Assembly: GCA_964645585.1 (NCBI GenBank)
Contig: CAZYAN010000027.1
Location: forward strand, 1 to 58,169
Direction of reading: 5' to 3'
DNA from: DATGSL01 sp964645585
GTDB lineage: Bacteria; Verrucomicrobiota; Verrucomicrobiia; Opitutales; T3Sed10-336
Length of the DNA: 58,169 nt
Made by a program: the position numbers and the translations under genes. Of the stretch, positions 31,627 through 41,200 are shown in pieces (the first letter of the stretch is position 1; each line of letters starts with the position of its first letter). The notes beneath the pieces were generated by a model, which was given only the letters and a program-made list of their open reading frames with translations, searched no databases and was not told where the DNA came from.

Positions 31627-32580
31627 TCAGCTTACCGCCAGCGGCTTTTCCGCGAGCCAGCGTTCCGCTTCGATCGCGGCCTGGCAGCCCATGCCGGCGG
31701 CCGTGATCGCTTGGCGATACACATGATCGACACAATCGCCAGCCGCGTACACGCCGGGCACTTTCGTCTTCACCATGCTCCCCGGCTGCGGCAGGAGATA
31801 GCCGTTTTCATCGAGATCAAGGTGATCCGCGAAGGCGTGGGTGTTTGGAATGTGACCGATCGCGACGAATACGCCTTTGCAATCGATGCGCGAGGTCTCA
31901 TTGGTTTGCGTATTCCTGATCCTGACGCCGCTCACCGCTTTTTCGTCAACTCCGAGAATTTCCTCAACGACGCTGTCCCAAACGAGCTCGATCTTCGGGT
32001 GCTCGAGCACACGGTCCCGCATAATCCGCGAAGCGCGCAGTTCGTCGCGGCGATGAATCAGGGTGACCTTGCTGCAAAAGCGGGTCAGGAACAAAGCCTC
32101 TTCGCAGGCGGAGTCGCCGCCGCCGACGACAACGACATCCATGTCACGGTAAAAAGCGCCGTCACAGGTGGCGCAGGTCGTCACGCCGCCGCCGCCGAAG
32201 AGGGCTCTTTCTCCGGGGATGTCGAGCAGACGCGGAGAGGCGCCGGTCGCAACAATCACCGACCGCGCCCGGAAGGTCTGGTCGCCCGCGTGAAGGACGA
32301 GCGGTTCGCTGGAGAAGTCGACTTTGTCGATAAATCCCTGGGTGAATCGCGTGCCGAAACGGGCCGCCTGGTTCCGCATATTTTGCATCAGCGTAAACCC
32401 GTCGATGCCATTCTCGAAACCGGGAAAGTTCTCGACTTCAGAGGTGGTCGTCAGTTGGCCGCCGGGAAGGTTTCCTTCAACAACCAGCGGATTGAGGTTT
32501 GCGCGGGCGGTATAGATGGCTGCCGTAAGACCTGCGCAGCCGGTGCCCACAATGATCACGTTTTCGATTTGTGAACTCAT
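31627..32580 (-). CDS. trxB: Thioredoxin-disulfide reductase
   Basis: The 317-residue cytosolic flavoenzyme passes electrons from NADPH to thioredoxin. The FAD motif is IVGTGCAGLTAAIYTARA near the start (note Cys in place of the common Pro in GxGPAG), the redox pair is CATC in TCATCDGAFYRDMD, and the NADPH site is VVGGGDSACEEALFL. The C-terminal FAD motif is VYAAGDCVDHVYRQAITAAGMGCQAAI. I start at MSSQIENVIIV (ATG 32580); the frame stays open 18 codons further upstream. It is divergent from the TatD gene with 52 nt between. Confidence 0.95.
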   Translation of the reverse strand: MSSQIENVIIVGTGCAGLTAAIYTARANLNPLVVEGNLPGGQLTTTSEVENFPGFENGIDGFTLMQNMRNQAARFGTRFTQGFIDKVDFSSEPLVLHAGDQTFRARSVIVATGASPRLLDIPGERALFGGGGVTTCATCDGAFYRDMDVVVVGGGDSACEEALFLTRFCSKVTLIHRRDELRASRIMRDRVLEHPKIELVWDSVVEEILGVDEKAVSGVRIRNTQTNETSRIDCKGVFVAIGHIPNTHAFADHLDLDENGYLLPQPGSMVKTKVPGVYAAGDCVDHVYRQAITAAGMGCQAAIEAERWLAEKPLAVS

Positions 32581-32632
32581 GCGTAACAGGGAAACTACAC
32601 GAAACTTTCCAAAAAGGGGAAAGCAAATCTGC

Positions 32633-33439
32633 ATGAAAAGCTTTATCGACAGTCACACCCACCTGGAAGTCTTTCATCGTAAAGGGATTCTCGATGAAAT
32701 CCTGCAACGCGCCGAGGACGCGAATGTTGGCGGTTTCATTACAGTCGGCACCGGCCCGGGCGATTGGGAACTGTATCGGCGTCTGGCGGAGCAGTACCAG
32801 GGGCGCGTTTTTTATACGGCTGGAATGCATCCGTGCGATATCGGTGAAAACTGGGAACAAAACCTCGATCTCCTGCGCCGCTTCTTCGAGGGGTCTTGCC
32901 GTCCTGTTGCGGTCGGAGAGATCGGGCTCGATCGCTTCCATCTCAGTCACGATCCGGATGAAGCCGCGACGGAATTTTCGCGGCAACGAGCAGCTTTTCG
33001 CGCGCAATTAGAAATCGCCCGGACATTGGATCTGCCGGTCGTCATCCATTCCCGCGGCGCGTTTATGGAGTGTGTCGCAATGATCGATGAGTCCGGCTTC
33101 CCTTGGCGAAAGGTTGTCTTTCATTGCTTTTCAGAAGGACCCCAATCGATGGGACAACTGATGGAACGGGGCGGGCGCGGCTCGTTCACCGGAATTCTGA
33201 CCTATAAAAACGCGGAGGCAGTTCGCGAGGCTGCCCTCTGTCAGGGGATCGACCAGCTGATGATCGAGACGGATGCACCCTACCTGGCCCCGGTGCCTCA
33301 TCGCGGCAACCCGAATGAGCCCGCGTACTTGCGCGCGACGGCTGAGTTCGCGGCGGACCTCTTTCACGTGTCTCTTGAGGAACTCGCTGCTCGGACCGCC
33401 GCGGCCACGGCCGCGTTTTATTCGCTTCCCAACGCATAA
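32633..33439 (+). CDS. TatD-family metal-dependent hydrolase
   Basis: The 268-residue protein is a TIM-barrel amidohydrolase of the TatD DNase family (3'-5' nuclease activity on DNA or RNA is known for E. coli TatD). Metal ligands are visible as His8/His10 (IDSHTHL), Glu in GEIGLD, His in VIHSRGA, His in VVFHCFSEG and Asp in IETDAPYLAP. The ATG at 32633 gives the canonical start MKSFIDSHTH; open frame upstream is antisense to trxB. It converges with ptsH. Confidence 0.93.
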   Translation: MKSFIDSHTHLEVFHRKGILDEILQRAEDANVGGFITVGTGPGDWELYRRLAEQYQGRVFYTAGMHPCDIGENWEQNLDLLRRFFEGSCRPVAVGEIGLDRFHLSHDPDEAATEFSRQRAAFRAQLEIARTLDLPVVIHSRGAFMECVAMIDESGFPWRKVVFHCFSEGPQSMGQLMERGGRGSFTGILTYKNAEAVREAALCQGIDQLMIETDAPYLAPVPHRGNPNEPAYLRATAEFAADLFHVSLEELAARTAAATAAFYSLPNA

Positions 33440-33483
33440 CGGGAAGCCGCTCACCGGCTTGCCTGGAACGGCCGGGGGAGGCT

Positions 33484-33783
33484 TTAAGCCTCGTCAAACT
33501 TGCGCGCGAAAAGCTCCTCAATGTCACGCATCACGCTTTCGGCGTCCTCGCCGGTTGCAATCACGCGGAGTTTTGAGCCTTGGCCGGCGGCGAGCATCAT
33601 CAGGCCCATAATGCTCTTTCCATTTACCAGCTCGTCATCCTTTTCAAAGTAGATCTCGGAAGAATACTTGTTGGCGGCTCTGACGATCATCGCGGCGGGC
33701 CGCGCGTGGATGCCCATCTTGTTTTGCACGACGAGCGTCCGTTCTACCTCCTGGCTTTTTGTGTTGGACTCGCTGGTTTCCAT
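33484..33783 (-). CDS. ptsH: HPr phosphocarrier protein
   Basis: The 99-residue protein carries the active-site histidine in MGIHARPAAMIV (His26) and the regulatory serine in LVNGKSIMGLMML (Ser57), the target of HPr kinase/phosphorylase. It has a 13-residue hydrophilic N-terminal extension compared with the ~88-residue E. coli HPr. No other PTS gene is nearby, so it may belong to a regulatory (incomplete) PTS, as in many PVC bacteria. It is monocistronic and convergent with the TatD gene; an AAGCCG-CTCAC-CGGCTT hairpin lies between them. Confidence 0.95.
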   Translation of the reverse strand: METSESNTKSQEVERTLVVQNKMGIHARPAAMIVRAANKYSSEIYFEKDDELVNGKSIMGLMMLAAGQGSKLRVIATGEDAESVMRDIEELFARKFDEA

Positions 33784-34115
33784 GAACGGGTGTTAGATCG
33801 ATTGCGCGCGCGAAAGCAACAGCGCCTGACGGCACGCGGGATTCAATTTGCTTTAAACCGTATGAGCCGCGGCCGTGTGCGCAAGACTTAATCAGAAATA
33901 GCTTGTCCCCTCCAAACGCCGTGTCTGTTCGGTATTCCAGCGGATAAACCGTATTCAATCGGGCAAATAAAGACGCTTATGAATCTAAGGGGATTACCCA
34001 GCTCCAATATCAGGTTTTTCACCATGCTTTGTTTCTTTGGGTGTTTCCACTGCCTGTTAAATGACGATTAAAAGGTGAAAAAAGCTCATTTTAATGAAAA
34101 GTTCTTGTTGTTTTT
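33784..34115. other. AT-rich intergenic region upstream of the coiled-coil/HTH gene
   Basis: About 330 bp without a gene. The sequence becomes steadily AT-richer towards 34100. I see no RNA gene or riboswitch. It probably carries upstream promoter elements of the H-NS-like gene and the ptsH promoter on the other strand. Confidence 0.4.
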
Positions 34116-34141
34116 TATAATTGGCCTGTATAGATAGGCCA
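34091..34141 (+). promoter_or_regulatory. Promoter and operator-like dyad of the coiled-coil/HTH gene
   Basis: A perfect −10 hexamer TATAAT (34116-34121) with a weak −35 (TTAATG, 34091-34096, 19-bp spacing) precedes a dyad TGGCCT-N8-AGGCCA (34122-34127 and 34136-34141). An alternative promoter, TTGTTG (34105) and TGTATA (34127), overlaps the dyad. A repressor bound there would block transcription; self-repression is plausible. Confidence 0.5.
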
Positions 34142-34172
34142 GTCTATGCCAAATTCTGGAAGGCAAATTGTT

Positions 34173-34541
34173 ATGAATAACAAAAGACAAGAAATCGAAA
34201 AGTATAAGAAGAAGATCGTCGAGTTGGAGCGCCAGATGGAAGAAGAGCGTCGCCAGAAACTCGTGAATCTTCATGAGCAGCTTGGATACGAGAGCCGGGA
34301 TGAATTGATTTCGGCACTCCAAGGTCTCGGCCGCGGGAAGGCCGCGGCAACGAAAGCAAAGGGTGGGAAACGAGGAAAGCGCGGCAAGCGTACAGTGATT
34401 ACCCCCGAGCTTCGTAGTCAGATCCTCGACGCGATCAAGTCAGGCAAGTCGGGTACGGCAGTGGCGAAGGAATTCGGCGTCTCCGTTCCGACCGTGCAGA
34501 ATATCAAGAAGCAGGGCGGCTTGGTCAAGAAACGCAAATAG
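34173..34541 (+). CDS. Small basic coiled-coil / HTH DNA-binding protein (H-NS-like architecture)
   Basis: The 122-residue product (ATG 34173, GGAAGG 9 nt upstream; an in-frame ATG at 34146 has no such site) has three parts. Residues 1-50 are a heptad-rich helix (EIEKYKKKIVELERQMEEERRQKL). Residues ~60-78 are a Lys/Gly/Arg linker (KGGKRGKRGKR) of AT-hook or histone-tail character. Residues ~79-118 are a resolvase/Hin-type helix-turn-helix (LRSQILDAIKSGKSGTAVAKEFGVSVPTVQNIKKQ). The order (oligomerisation coil, linker, DNA binder) parallels H-NS and MvaT, although the DNA-binding domain differs. It has its own promoter and terminator. A nucleoid-associated or silencer role is inference. Confidence 0.7.
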   Translation: MNNKRQEIEKYKKKIVELERQMEEERRQKLVNLHEQLGYESRDELISALQGLGRGKAAATKAKGGKRGKRGKRTVITPELRSQILDAIKSGKSGTAVAKEFGVSVPTVQNIKKQGGLVKKRK

Positions 34542-34563
34542 CAACCGTTCCGAGTTTCCCAAG

Positions 34564-34601
34564 AAAGAAGCGTCTCGCGAAAGCGGGGCGCTTCTTTTTT
34601 T
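34564..34601 (+). terminator. Rho-independent terminator with GAAA tetraloop
   Basis: An extended stem (34564-34578 with 34583-34597, containing AGAAGCG/CGCTTCT and CTCGC/GCGGG) is capped by GAAA and followed by T7. A-runs on the 5' side make it usable from both strands, fitting the convergent ABC exporter gene. Confidence 0.9.
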
Positions 34602-34615
34602 GTCGGCTTATTCCG

Positions 34616-36361
34616 TCATCGAACACTCGGCAAGTCTGGGATGAAATCACTCTGAATCGACCAGAGCTTCGCATAGTGTCCCCCTCGCTGAATCAACTCA
34701 TCATGGGATCCTTGTTCGATGATTTGTCCGCGTTCGAGCACGACGATCTGGTCGGCCTTTTTGACGGTCGAGAGGCGATGAGCAATAATCAAGACCGTCC
34801 GGTCTTTCATCAAGCGATCCAAGGCTTCCTGGATCCGGTATTCGGTCATCGTATCGACGCTCGCGGTGGCTTCATCCAAGATAACAACCGGCGGATTCTT
34901 CAACAGGACGCGCGCGATTGTCAGTCGCTGTTTTTCTCCCACGCTCAACCGTACGCCGCGTTCGCCGATCGGCGTGTCGAGACCGTCGGGCAGACGTTTT
35001 ACGAATTCGGCCGCGTGCGCTCCCTCCAGCACGTCCCATAGCTCGGCTTCCGTTGCATCATCCCGTGCCAGCAGCAGGTTTTCCGCCACGGTTCCATCAA
35101 AGAGAAACGGCTCTTGCGCAACGAAACCAATATTCGAGCGGAGCGATTCGAGTGACAGATCACGAAGGTCGCGACCGGCAATCGTGACGCGGCCGGCGGT
35201 GACATCGTAATACCGCAGCAGGAGGTTCGCGATCGTGCTTTTGCCAGCGCCCGTATGTCCGACAAGAGCGGTTGTTTTCCCGGCCGGCAAGGTCAGGTTG
35301 AGGTTCTCAATCACTTCCGGCCGATCGGCATACGCGAACGAAACTTCGTCAAAAATAATATCTCCGGCTTTCGTGGGGAAGGGGACCGGATTTTCGCTTT
35401 CACATACGCTGACCGGATGGTCGAGGATTTCCATCACGCGGTCGCCGGAGGCCCGGCCGGCACTGATCAAGTGGTTGAGCTGATTCAATCGTCCCACCGG
35501 CTCATACAGCATCGCGCAGTAGGCGTAAAATCCTACAAAGGTGCCCGCGCTCATTTCTCCTTGCATCAGCAGAAAGCCTCCATACCCCAACACCGCAACC
35601 ACCCCTGTGCTCGCAATAAAATTGGTCGCCGGGCCGTAAACCGACCAGCGGCGCATGGCATGCAAGGTCGCCTCCTTTAAATCATACGCGCGGTCGAGAA
35701 AACGTCCTTGTTCGCGCTGCCGCAGCGCGAAGGCACTGATCAGCCGATGCCCCTGCATGTGTTCGACGAGAAGGGCGTTCAGCCGGCCGGCACTCTTGCG
35801 GACGCGCGACCAGTTGCGTCGGGTCGCGCGCGCGTGATCCACTCCAAGGAGAAGCAAGAGCGGGAGCGGAAGGACCACCAAAACCGCCAGCGATGGCTGC
35901 AGCCAGAACAGCATACCCGCAACACCGAGCACCGTGACGAGGGCGACCATTCCCTGCTCGGTTCCGTCAAGAATCACACGTTCGACGTTTTGCACATCTT
36001 CGATGACTCGCGACGCGATTTCGCCGCTCGGGTTTGAGTCGTAATAATGAACCGACATGTTCAACAGCTTGTCATGCACATCGCGGCGCAGATCGACGAG
36101 GACCTTCTGCTCAAGGTAATTGTTCACCCGGATGCGGGCGAAATTAAGGAAGTCGCGTCCAAAATAACACGCTAACGCGGCGCCGATACCCCACCAGATA
36201 TGCCGTGTTTCCCCGGCGGCGACAATGTTGTCGATCACGTACCGGATGACCATCGGCACCGTGATCAAAAACGCGGTGCTGCCAAAGGCCAGTACCAGCG
36301 TCGTCGTGAATGCGAGACGGTAATGGACAAAGTAGCCGGCGATTCGGAGGAGTGCGTTCAT
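34616..36361 (-). CDS. ABC exporter, fused membrane and ATPase domains (MsbA/MDR type)
   Basis: The 581-residue half-transporter has six transmembrane helices in residues ~15-310 (ALLRIAGYFVHYRLAFTTTLVLAFGSTAFLI; ALVTVLGVAGMLFWLQPSLAVLVVLPLPLLLLLG; FIASTGVVAVLGYGGFLL). Residues ~330-570 are the ATPase: Walker A GHTGAGKST, Q-loop FVAQEPFLF, signature LSVGEKQR, Walker B VVILDEATAS, H-loop IAHRLST. It would act as a homodimer, exporting lipid, lipid-linked glycan or drugs; the substrate is not deducible. It lies downstream of the RND operon on the same strand, but a 195-bp gap makes it a separate unit. Confidence 0.93.
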   Translation of the reverse strand: MNALLRIAGYFVHYRLAFTTTLVLAFGSTAFLITVPMVIRYVIDNIVAAGETRHIWWGIGAALACYFGRDFLNFARIRVNNYLEQKVLVDLRRDVHDKLLNMSVHYYDSNPSGEIASRVIEDVQNVERVILDGTEQGMVALVTVLGVAGMLFWLQPSLAVLVVLPLPLLLLLGVDHARATRRNWSRVRKSAGRLNALLVEHMQGHRLISAFALRQREQGRFLDRAYDLKEATLHAMRRWSVYGPATNFIASTGVVAVLGYGGFLLMQGEMSAGTFVGFYAYCAMLYEPVGRLNQLNHLISAGRASGDRVMEILDHPVSVCESENPVPFPTKAGDIIFDEVSFAYADRPEVIENLNLTLPAGKTTALVGHTGAGKSTIANLLLRYYDVTAGRVTIAGRDLRDLSLESLRSNIGFVAQEPFLFDGTVAENLLLARDDATEAELWDVLEGAHAAEFVKRLPDGLDTPIGERGVRLSVGEKQRLTIARVLLKNPPVVILDEATASVDTMTEYRIQEALDRLMKDRTVLIIAHRLSTVKKADQIVVLERGQIIEQGSHDELIQRGGHYAKLWSIQSDFIPDLPSVR

Positions 36362-36556
36362 GAATTTTGTAACATGTTCTCTTCAGCGAAGCGTTCTTCC
36401 ATACGAGGAAGCATTCGCGGGAAAGTAAGAGCAAAAATTGAAAAGCGAAAATGGAAAGGGGAAAATGTCCAGGACGATGCAATTCGCAATGAAAGACGAT
36501 GCGTCGTCGAGGATCGGTTCTCCCCGCCGGCTCACGCCGGCAGCCCCCGTCCGCCA

Positions 36557-38218
36557 CTACAGCGACGGCGTGCTCAAACCGCGGCGTTCGAGCAGCGTGC
36601 CTTCCGCGAGATACAGACGAATCCGCGCGATCTGATACGCGACTCTCGCTTCGACTTCTTCAATTTCACTCGCGAGCAAATCGCGCTGGGCCAGGGCGAC
36701 GTCCAGGGCGGTCGAGGCCCCGACCGCGAATCGCTCCTGTTCCGCGCGCGCGGCTTCCTCGCGGAAGCGCCGCGTTTCGGCCGACGCCGAAATCTGCTGG
36801 CGGGCTCGCTCGAGTTCGTTGATCGCGAGGGCGACATCGTAACGGATAAGCTGACGAAGATTTCGGATTGCCTGCTCCGCTTGGCGATACGTTGCGCGCG
36901 CCACCTGGCTTCGGCCTTTCGCGGTCCGGTTCCCGATAAAATGAGACAAACGCGCCCCGACCAGCAGGTCGTAATCCTTGCCGTCGATCCGTTCAAAAGA
37001 TGCCGTGAAGGTATCCGCATATCCGCTCCGTCCAAGCGTCGCGAAAAGTTCAAGGCGGGGAAGGAGTCCGTTGCGGGTGACGGCGACGTCCAGTTCGTCG
37101 CGCTGCATCAGCAGGCGCGCCTCTTTCAGGTCGGGCCGTGACTCCAGTGCGAGCGCGATGCGTTCTTCAAGATTGTCGACCGGTATGACATCGGTTTCAA
37201 GGGCGCTCGTCGCCGACAGACTTGTTTCCACCCACACTTCCGGACCGGGGGAGATGAGCCGGAGCAGCCGGAGCCGCTGCTCTTCAAGGAAGCTCCGCGC
37301 ATTGATCAGCTCCTGCTCGCGAAGCGCGAACTCGGCGTTAGCGGCCGCGGCCTCGTTGCGGGACAAAGCGCCGACGTCGATTCGCTGCTGAATTTCTTCG
37401 AGCTGCCTGCGGGCAACGTCCCGCGACCGCTCGAAAATCGCGATCCGCTCGTTGGCCAGAACGAAATTCCAGTAAGTGATTTCCACGTCCGCCACAAGCG
37501 CTTCCGCGTATCCACGCAGTTCATACTCACTGGCGACCGTTTCGAAGCGCGCCTGGCGAATCGCCGCGAGATTGACGGTGGGCCCCAATCCGCGCAGAAG
37601 CTGCTGCGTCACAGTCAATCCGACGCGCGCCGACTGCTGCTCGGGCGAGCGCGTCGAAATCGACCGGTCCTGCCGGACGGACGCCTCGACATTGGTTCCC
37701 GTTGAGAATTGCTGACGAACACCCGCGGCCGCTTCGTAATCCTCGCCCTCAAACGTGATTCGGGTGCCGGGAAGCGCCCGATTCGTCTCCGTCGCGCTCT
37801 GTTCCGCGTATCGATATTCGAGAAACAGTTCCGGGTCGAACACGCCCCGCTCGATCAGCTCAAAAGCGCCGGCGATCACCGGATTGAGCTGCTGCACCCG
37901 CAAATCCGGATTTTGCTGCAAGGTCAGCAATACGGCTTCTTCCAGCGAAAGCTCGAGACGCGCCGGGGCGGGCGGCACCGGTTGCGGGGAGCCGGTTTCG
38001 TCTTGCGGTTCCGCGGCGGAAGGCGCCGGTTCGCTGCTTTGCGCCGGTTCCGATGCGGCTGGCGCCGGGGCCGGAGTCAGCAGCGCGCGCCGTTCCGACG
38101 GGTCCCGCGGCTTCTTCTCGACCCGATGAGCCGGTGTCGAACAGCCGGTCAGCAGGAAAAGTCCCGCGATGAACAGGCGGGAGAAAACAAGCAGGCGGTG
38201 CGGGATCAGTCGAATCAT
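36557..38218 (-). CDS. TolC-family outer-membrane efflux protein, lipoprotein
   Basis: The 553-residue outer-membrane factor has a lipobox at Cys26 (LFLLTGC), a Pro/Ala/Glu-rich linker to residue ~85 and then the duplicated TolC helical repeats (LSLEEAVLLTLQQNPDLRVQQLNPVIAGAFELIERGVFDPELFLEYRYAEQSA; VTVTQQLLRGLG-like VTQQLLRGLGPTVNLAAIRQAR; LDVALAQRDLLASEIEEVEARVAYQIARIRL). It forms the exit duct of the pump encoded just upstream, and its start overlaps the RND stop by 4 nt. The unusually long acidic linker may span the peptidoglycan layer. Confidence 0.93.
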   Translation of the reverse strand: MIRLIPHRLLVFSRLFIAGLFLLTGCSTPAHRVEKKPRDPSERRALLTPAPAPAASEPAQSSEPAPSAAEPQDETGSPQPVPPAPARLELSLEEAVLLTLQQNPDLRVQQLNPVIAGAFELIERGVFDPELFLEYRYAEQSATETNRALPGTRITFEGEDYEAAAGVRQQFSTGTNVEASVRQDRSISTRSPEQQSARVGLTVTQQLLRGLGPTVNLAAIRQARFETVASEYELRGYAEALVADVEITYWNFVLANERIAIFERSRDVARRQLEEIQQRIDVGALSRNEAAAANAEFALREQELINARSFLEEQRLRLLRLISPGPEVWVETSLSATSALETDVIPVDNLEERIALALESRPDLKEARLLMQRDELDVAVTRNGLLPRLELFATLGRSGYADTFTASFERIDGKDYDLLVGARLSHFIGNRTAKGRSQVARATYRQAEQAIRNLRQLIRYDVALAINELERARQQISASAETRRFREEAARAEQERFAVGASTALDVALAQRDLLASEIEEVEARVAYQIARIRLYLAEGTLLERRGLSTPSL

Positions 38219-41200
38219 GAAACAGAAGGCTGAGGCGGACTTTTCTCCGAATGAACGAGCGTGTAAACGACAGGAATCAAGACGAGCGTAATCAGCGTCG
38301 ATGCCGTCAGCCCTCCGATGACCGCGCGCGCGAGCGGCGCTTGCGCGTCAGCGCCTTCGCCGATGCCGAGGGCGAGGGGAAGGAGTCCGAGGATCGTCGT
38401 GGCCGTGGTCATCAGGATCGGGCGAAGGCGCCGACGCCCGGCCTCCGTCACCGCTGGACGCAGCGCCATCCCTTCTTGCCGAAGCCGTCCGGCCTGGTCG
38501 ACAAGGAGAATGGCGTTGTTGACGACAATGCCGCCGAGCATGGTGCAGCCGATTGCCGTTTGCAGGTTCATCGTTGTGTCTGTCAGCAGAAGCGTGACGA
38601 CCACGCCGATGGCCGCCATCGGAGTTGAAAGCATCACGACAAACGGGTCGCGCAAGCTCTCGTACTGACAGGCCAGCACCATGTAGACCAGAAGCAGCGC
38701 GAGGATAAAGGCCAGAAGCATATCGGCAAACGCCTCTTGCTGCTCCTCGAAATCTCCGGCGATGACGAGATCGTAACCTTCGGGGCGAGGGATCATGTCG
38801 AGCCGCGCCTGGATATCCCGAGCCACTGAGCCGAGGTCGCGCCCCGAGATGTTCGCGCCGACGGTCATTTGGCGCTGCTGGTTTTTGCGCTCGATCGACA
38901 GCGGGGCGCGGCTGGAGACGGTTGAGACGACGTTTCGCAGCGCGACGGGTCCGCCTTCGGACGAGGTGAGGGTGAGGTTGAGGACCTCGTCAAGAGACCG
39001 CTTTTCGGCGTCCTTGAGCTGCACGAGGATCCGGTGGGCGTCTCCCTCGCTTTGGAAATTGCCTGCCTGGGAGCCGGCGATGGCCGTTTGGATCAGCTCG
39101 GTCACATGGCGAGGACTCAAACCGAGGTCGGCTACCTTGGCCCGGTCGAGGCGGATTTCTTCTTGCGGCGTGCCATGATCGAAACTGCGGTTGGCATCGG
39201 TCACGCCCGGGGTTTCGATGATGGCTTCGTACGCTTGTTGCGAAAGGGTTTCCAGTACGTCTAGATCGAAACCGCGGATTTCAACGGTCAGGCTCGCGTC
39301 GCTGTTCAGCAGGCGGTCGAGAAGAAACTGTCCTTGCGGCGCCCGGGTGCGGATCTCGGTTCCCGGAATTTTCCCTTCCAGCCGCCGCCGGAGATCGTCG
39401 GCGATCTCGACATTGGATCGTTCTCGTTCGGTCGCGGGCGTGAGCGAGAGACGAATCTCCGCTTCATTGTCGCGAACGGTGACGATGTTGGAAATCGCCT
39501 CCGGCACGGCCGGAAGGACGATTGCTTCCATCTGGCGGGCAATCTCGTCGACCAGATCGAGGCGGGTGCCGACTTCCGTTTCCCCCGTTACCCGCACTTC
39601 GCCTTCGTCGCTCGGCGGCATGAATTCCGTGCCGATCATCGGCGCCAGGAGGACGGACGCGACGAGGGTTCCAATCGCGACCAAGATGACCGCGAACCGG
39701 CCGCGCAGCGCCGTCTGGAGCAGGCGCTGGTATCCGCGGTCCAGTCGCTGAAACGCCGCTTCCGACGCCTGTTTCATTCGCTGGATCCGGGAAGCGCCAT
39801 TGGTATTGCCGGTTCCGGTGTAGAGAGGCTTTTTCAGCAGCTTCGCCGCGAGCATCGGGACGAAGGTCAGCGAGACAAGGAGTGAACAGGTGAGAGAGAA
39901 GGCGATTACATAGGCGAGTTCGCCGAAGAGCTGCCCGGAAATCCCGCGCACAAAGATCACCGGCAAAAAGATGACGACGGTCGTGATCGTGCTCGCGACG
40001 AGTGCCGTGGCAACTTCCTGGCCGCCAATCGACGCGGCCGCGCGCGGATCATCCCCTTCTTCGGTCCGCCGCCGGAAGATGTTTTCCAGAACAACGATCG
40101 AGCTGTCGACCATCATTCCGACTCCAAGCGCCAGGCCGCCGAGCGTCATCAGGTTGATCGTGAGGCCGCCGAAATACATCAGCGCGAAAGTCGCGATGAT
40201 CGAAATCGGGATCGCCGTCGAAATGACGACCGTGCTGCGAAAACTTCGGAGGAAGAAGAGGAGGACGAGCACCGCCAGCCCGCCGCCGTAGAGCACGGAT
40301 TTAGCGACATTCTGGATCGAGCGTTCGATGAAGTTGCCCTGGTTGATCACGGGAACAACTTCGATGTTTGGAAACCGTTCATTCAGCCGCTCGATCTCCT
40401 CAAGGATGCCGCGCGAAACCTCGACGGTATTGGCGGCTGGCTGCTTGCGGATGCCGATGCGGACGGCGCGCTTGCCGTTGAGCCGCACGTAGCGCGACAG
40501 TCGTTGGTACGTGTCGCGCACGTCAGCGACATCGCTGATGCGGACCGGGGCGCCGTCGCGAATGCTGAGGACGGTTTCGCCGATTTCCTCGAGACTCGTG
40601 AATTGGGCCGGAGCGCGCAGGGTGACCTCGTAGCGGCCTTGTTCGATGCGGCCGGTCGGACGGTCGAGGTTGGCGTCGCGAAGCGCGGTCCGGATCTGAT
40701 CGAGCGAGAGCCCGAGCGCGTTGATCCGGTCGGGATCGAGTTCGACGCGCACCTCCCGGTTGAATCCGCCCCAAAGGTCGACCTGGGCCACGCCCGGAAC
40801 GCGGGAAAAGCGATAACGCACCTCATCCTCGATCAGCTCGGTCAGCTCGACCGGGTCGAGATCGCTGGCAATGCCGACGATGACGACGGGGAAGCTGTCG
40901 ATGTCAAATTTCCCGACGCGCGGGCGGACGATATCATCGGGCAGTTCATTGATCTCGTCTTCAATTTTCGCCTGCAACTCGATCGCCGCGGTGTCGATGT
41001 TGGTTCCCCAGGCAAAGGTGACGCGGATCCGGCTTTCGCCTTCTTCGGAGGTGGACGTGATCTCTTCGACATTGGCAACTGTCGAAATGATCTCCTCGAG
41101 AATCTGGGTGACGAGGCGCTCCATCGTCTCCGGGCTCGCTCCGTCATACGAAGTGCGAACGGAGGCGGTCGGCAATTCAATGCTTGGCAGCAAGTCGATT

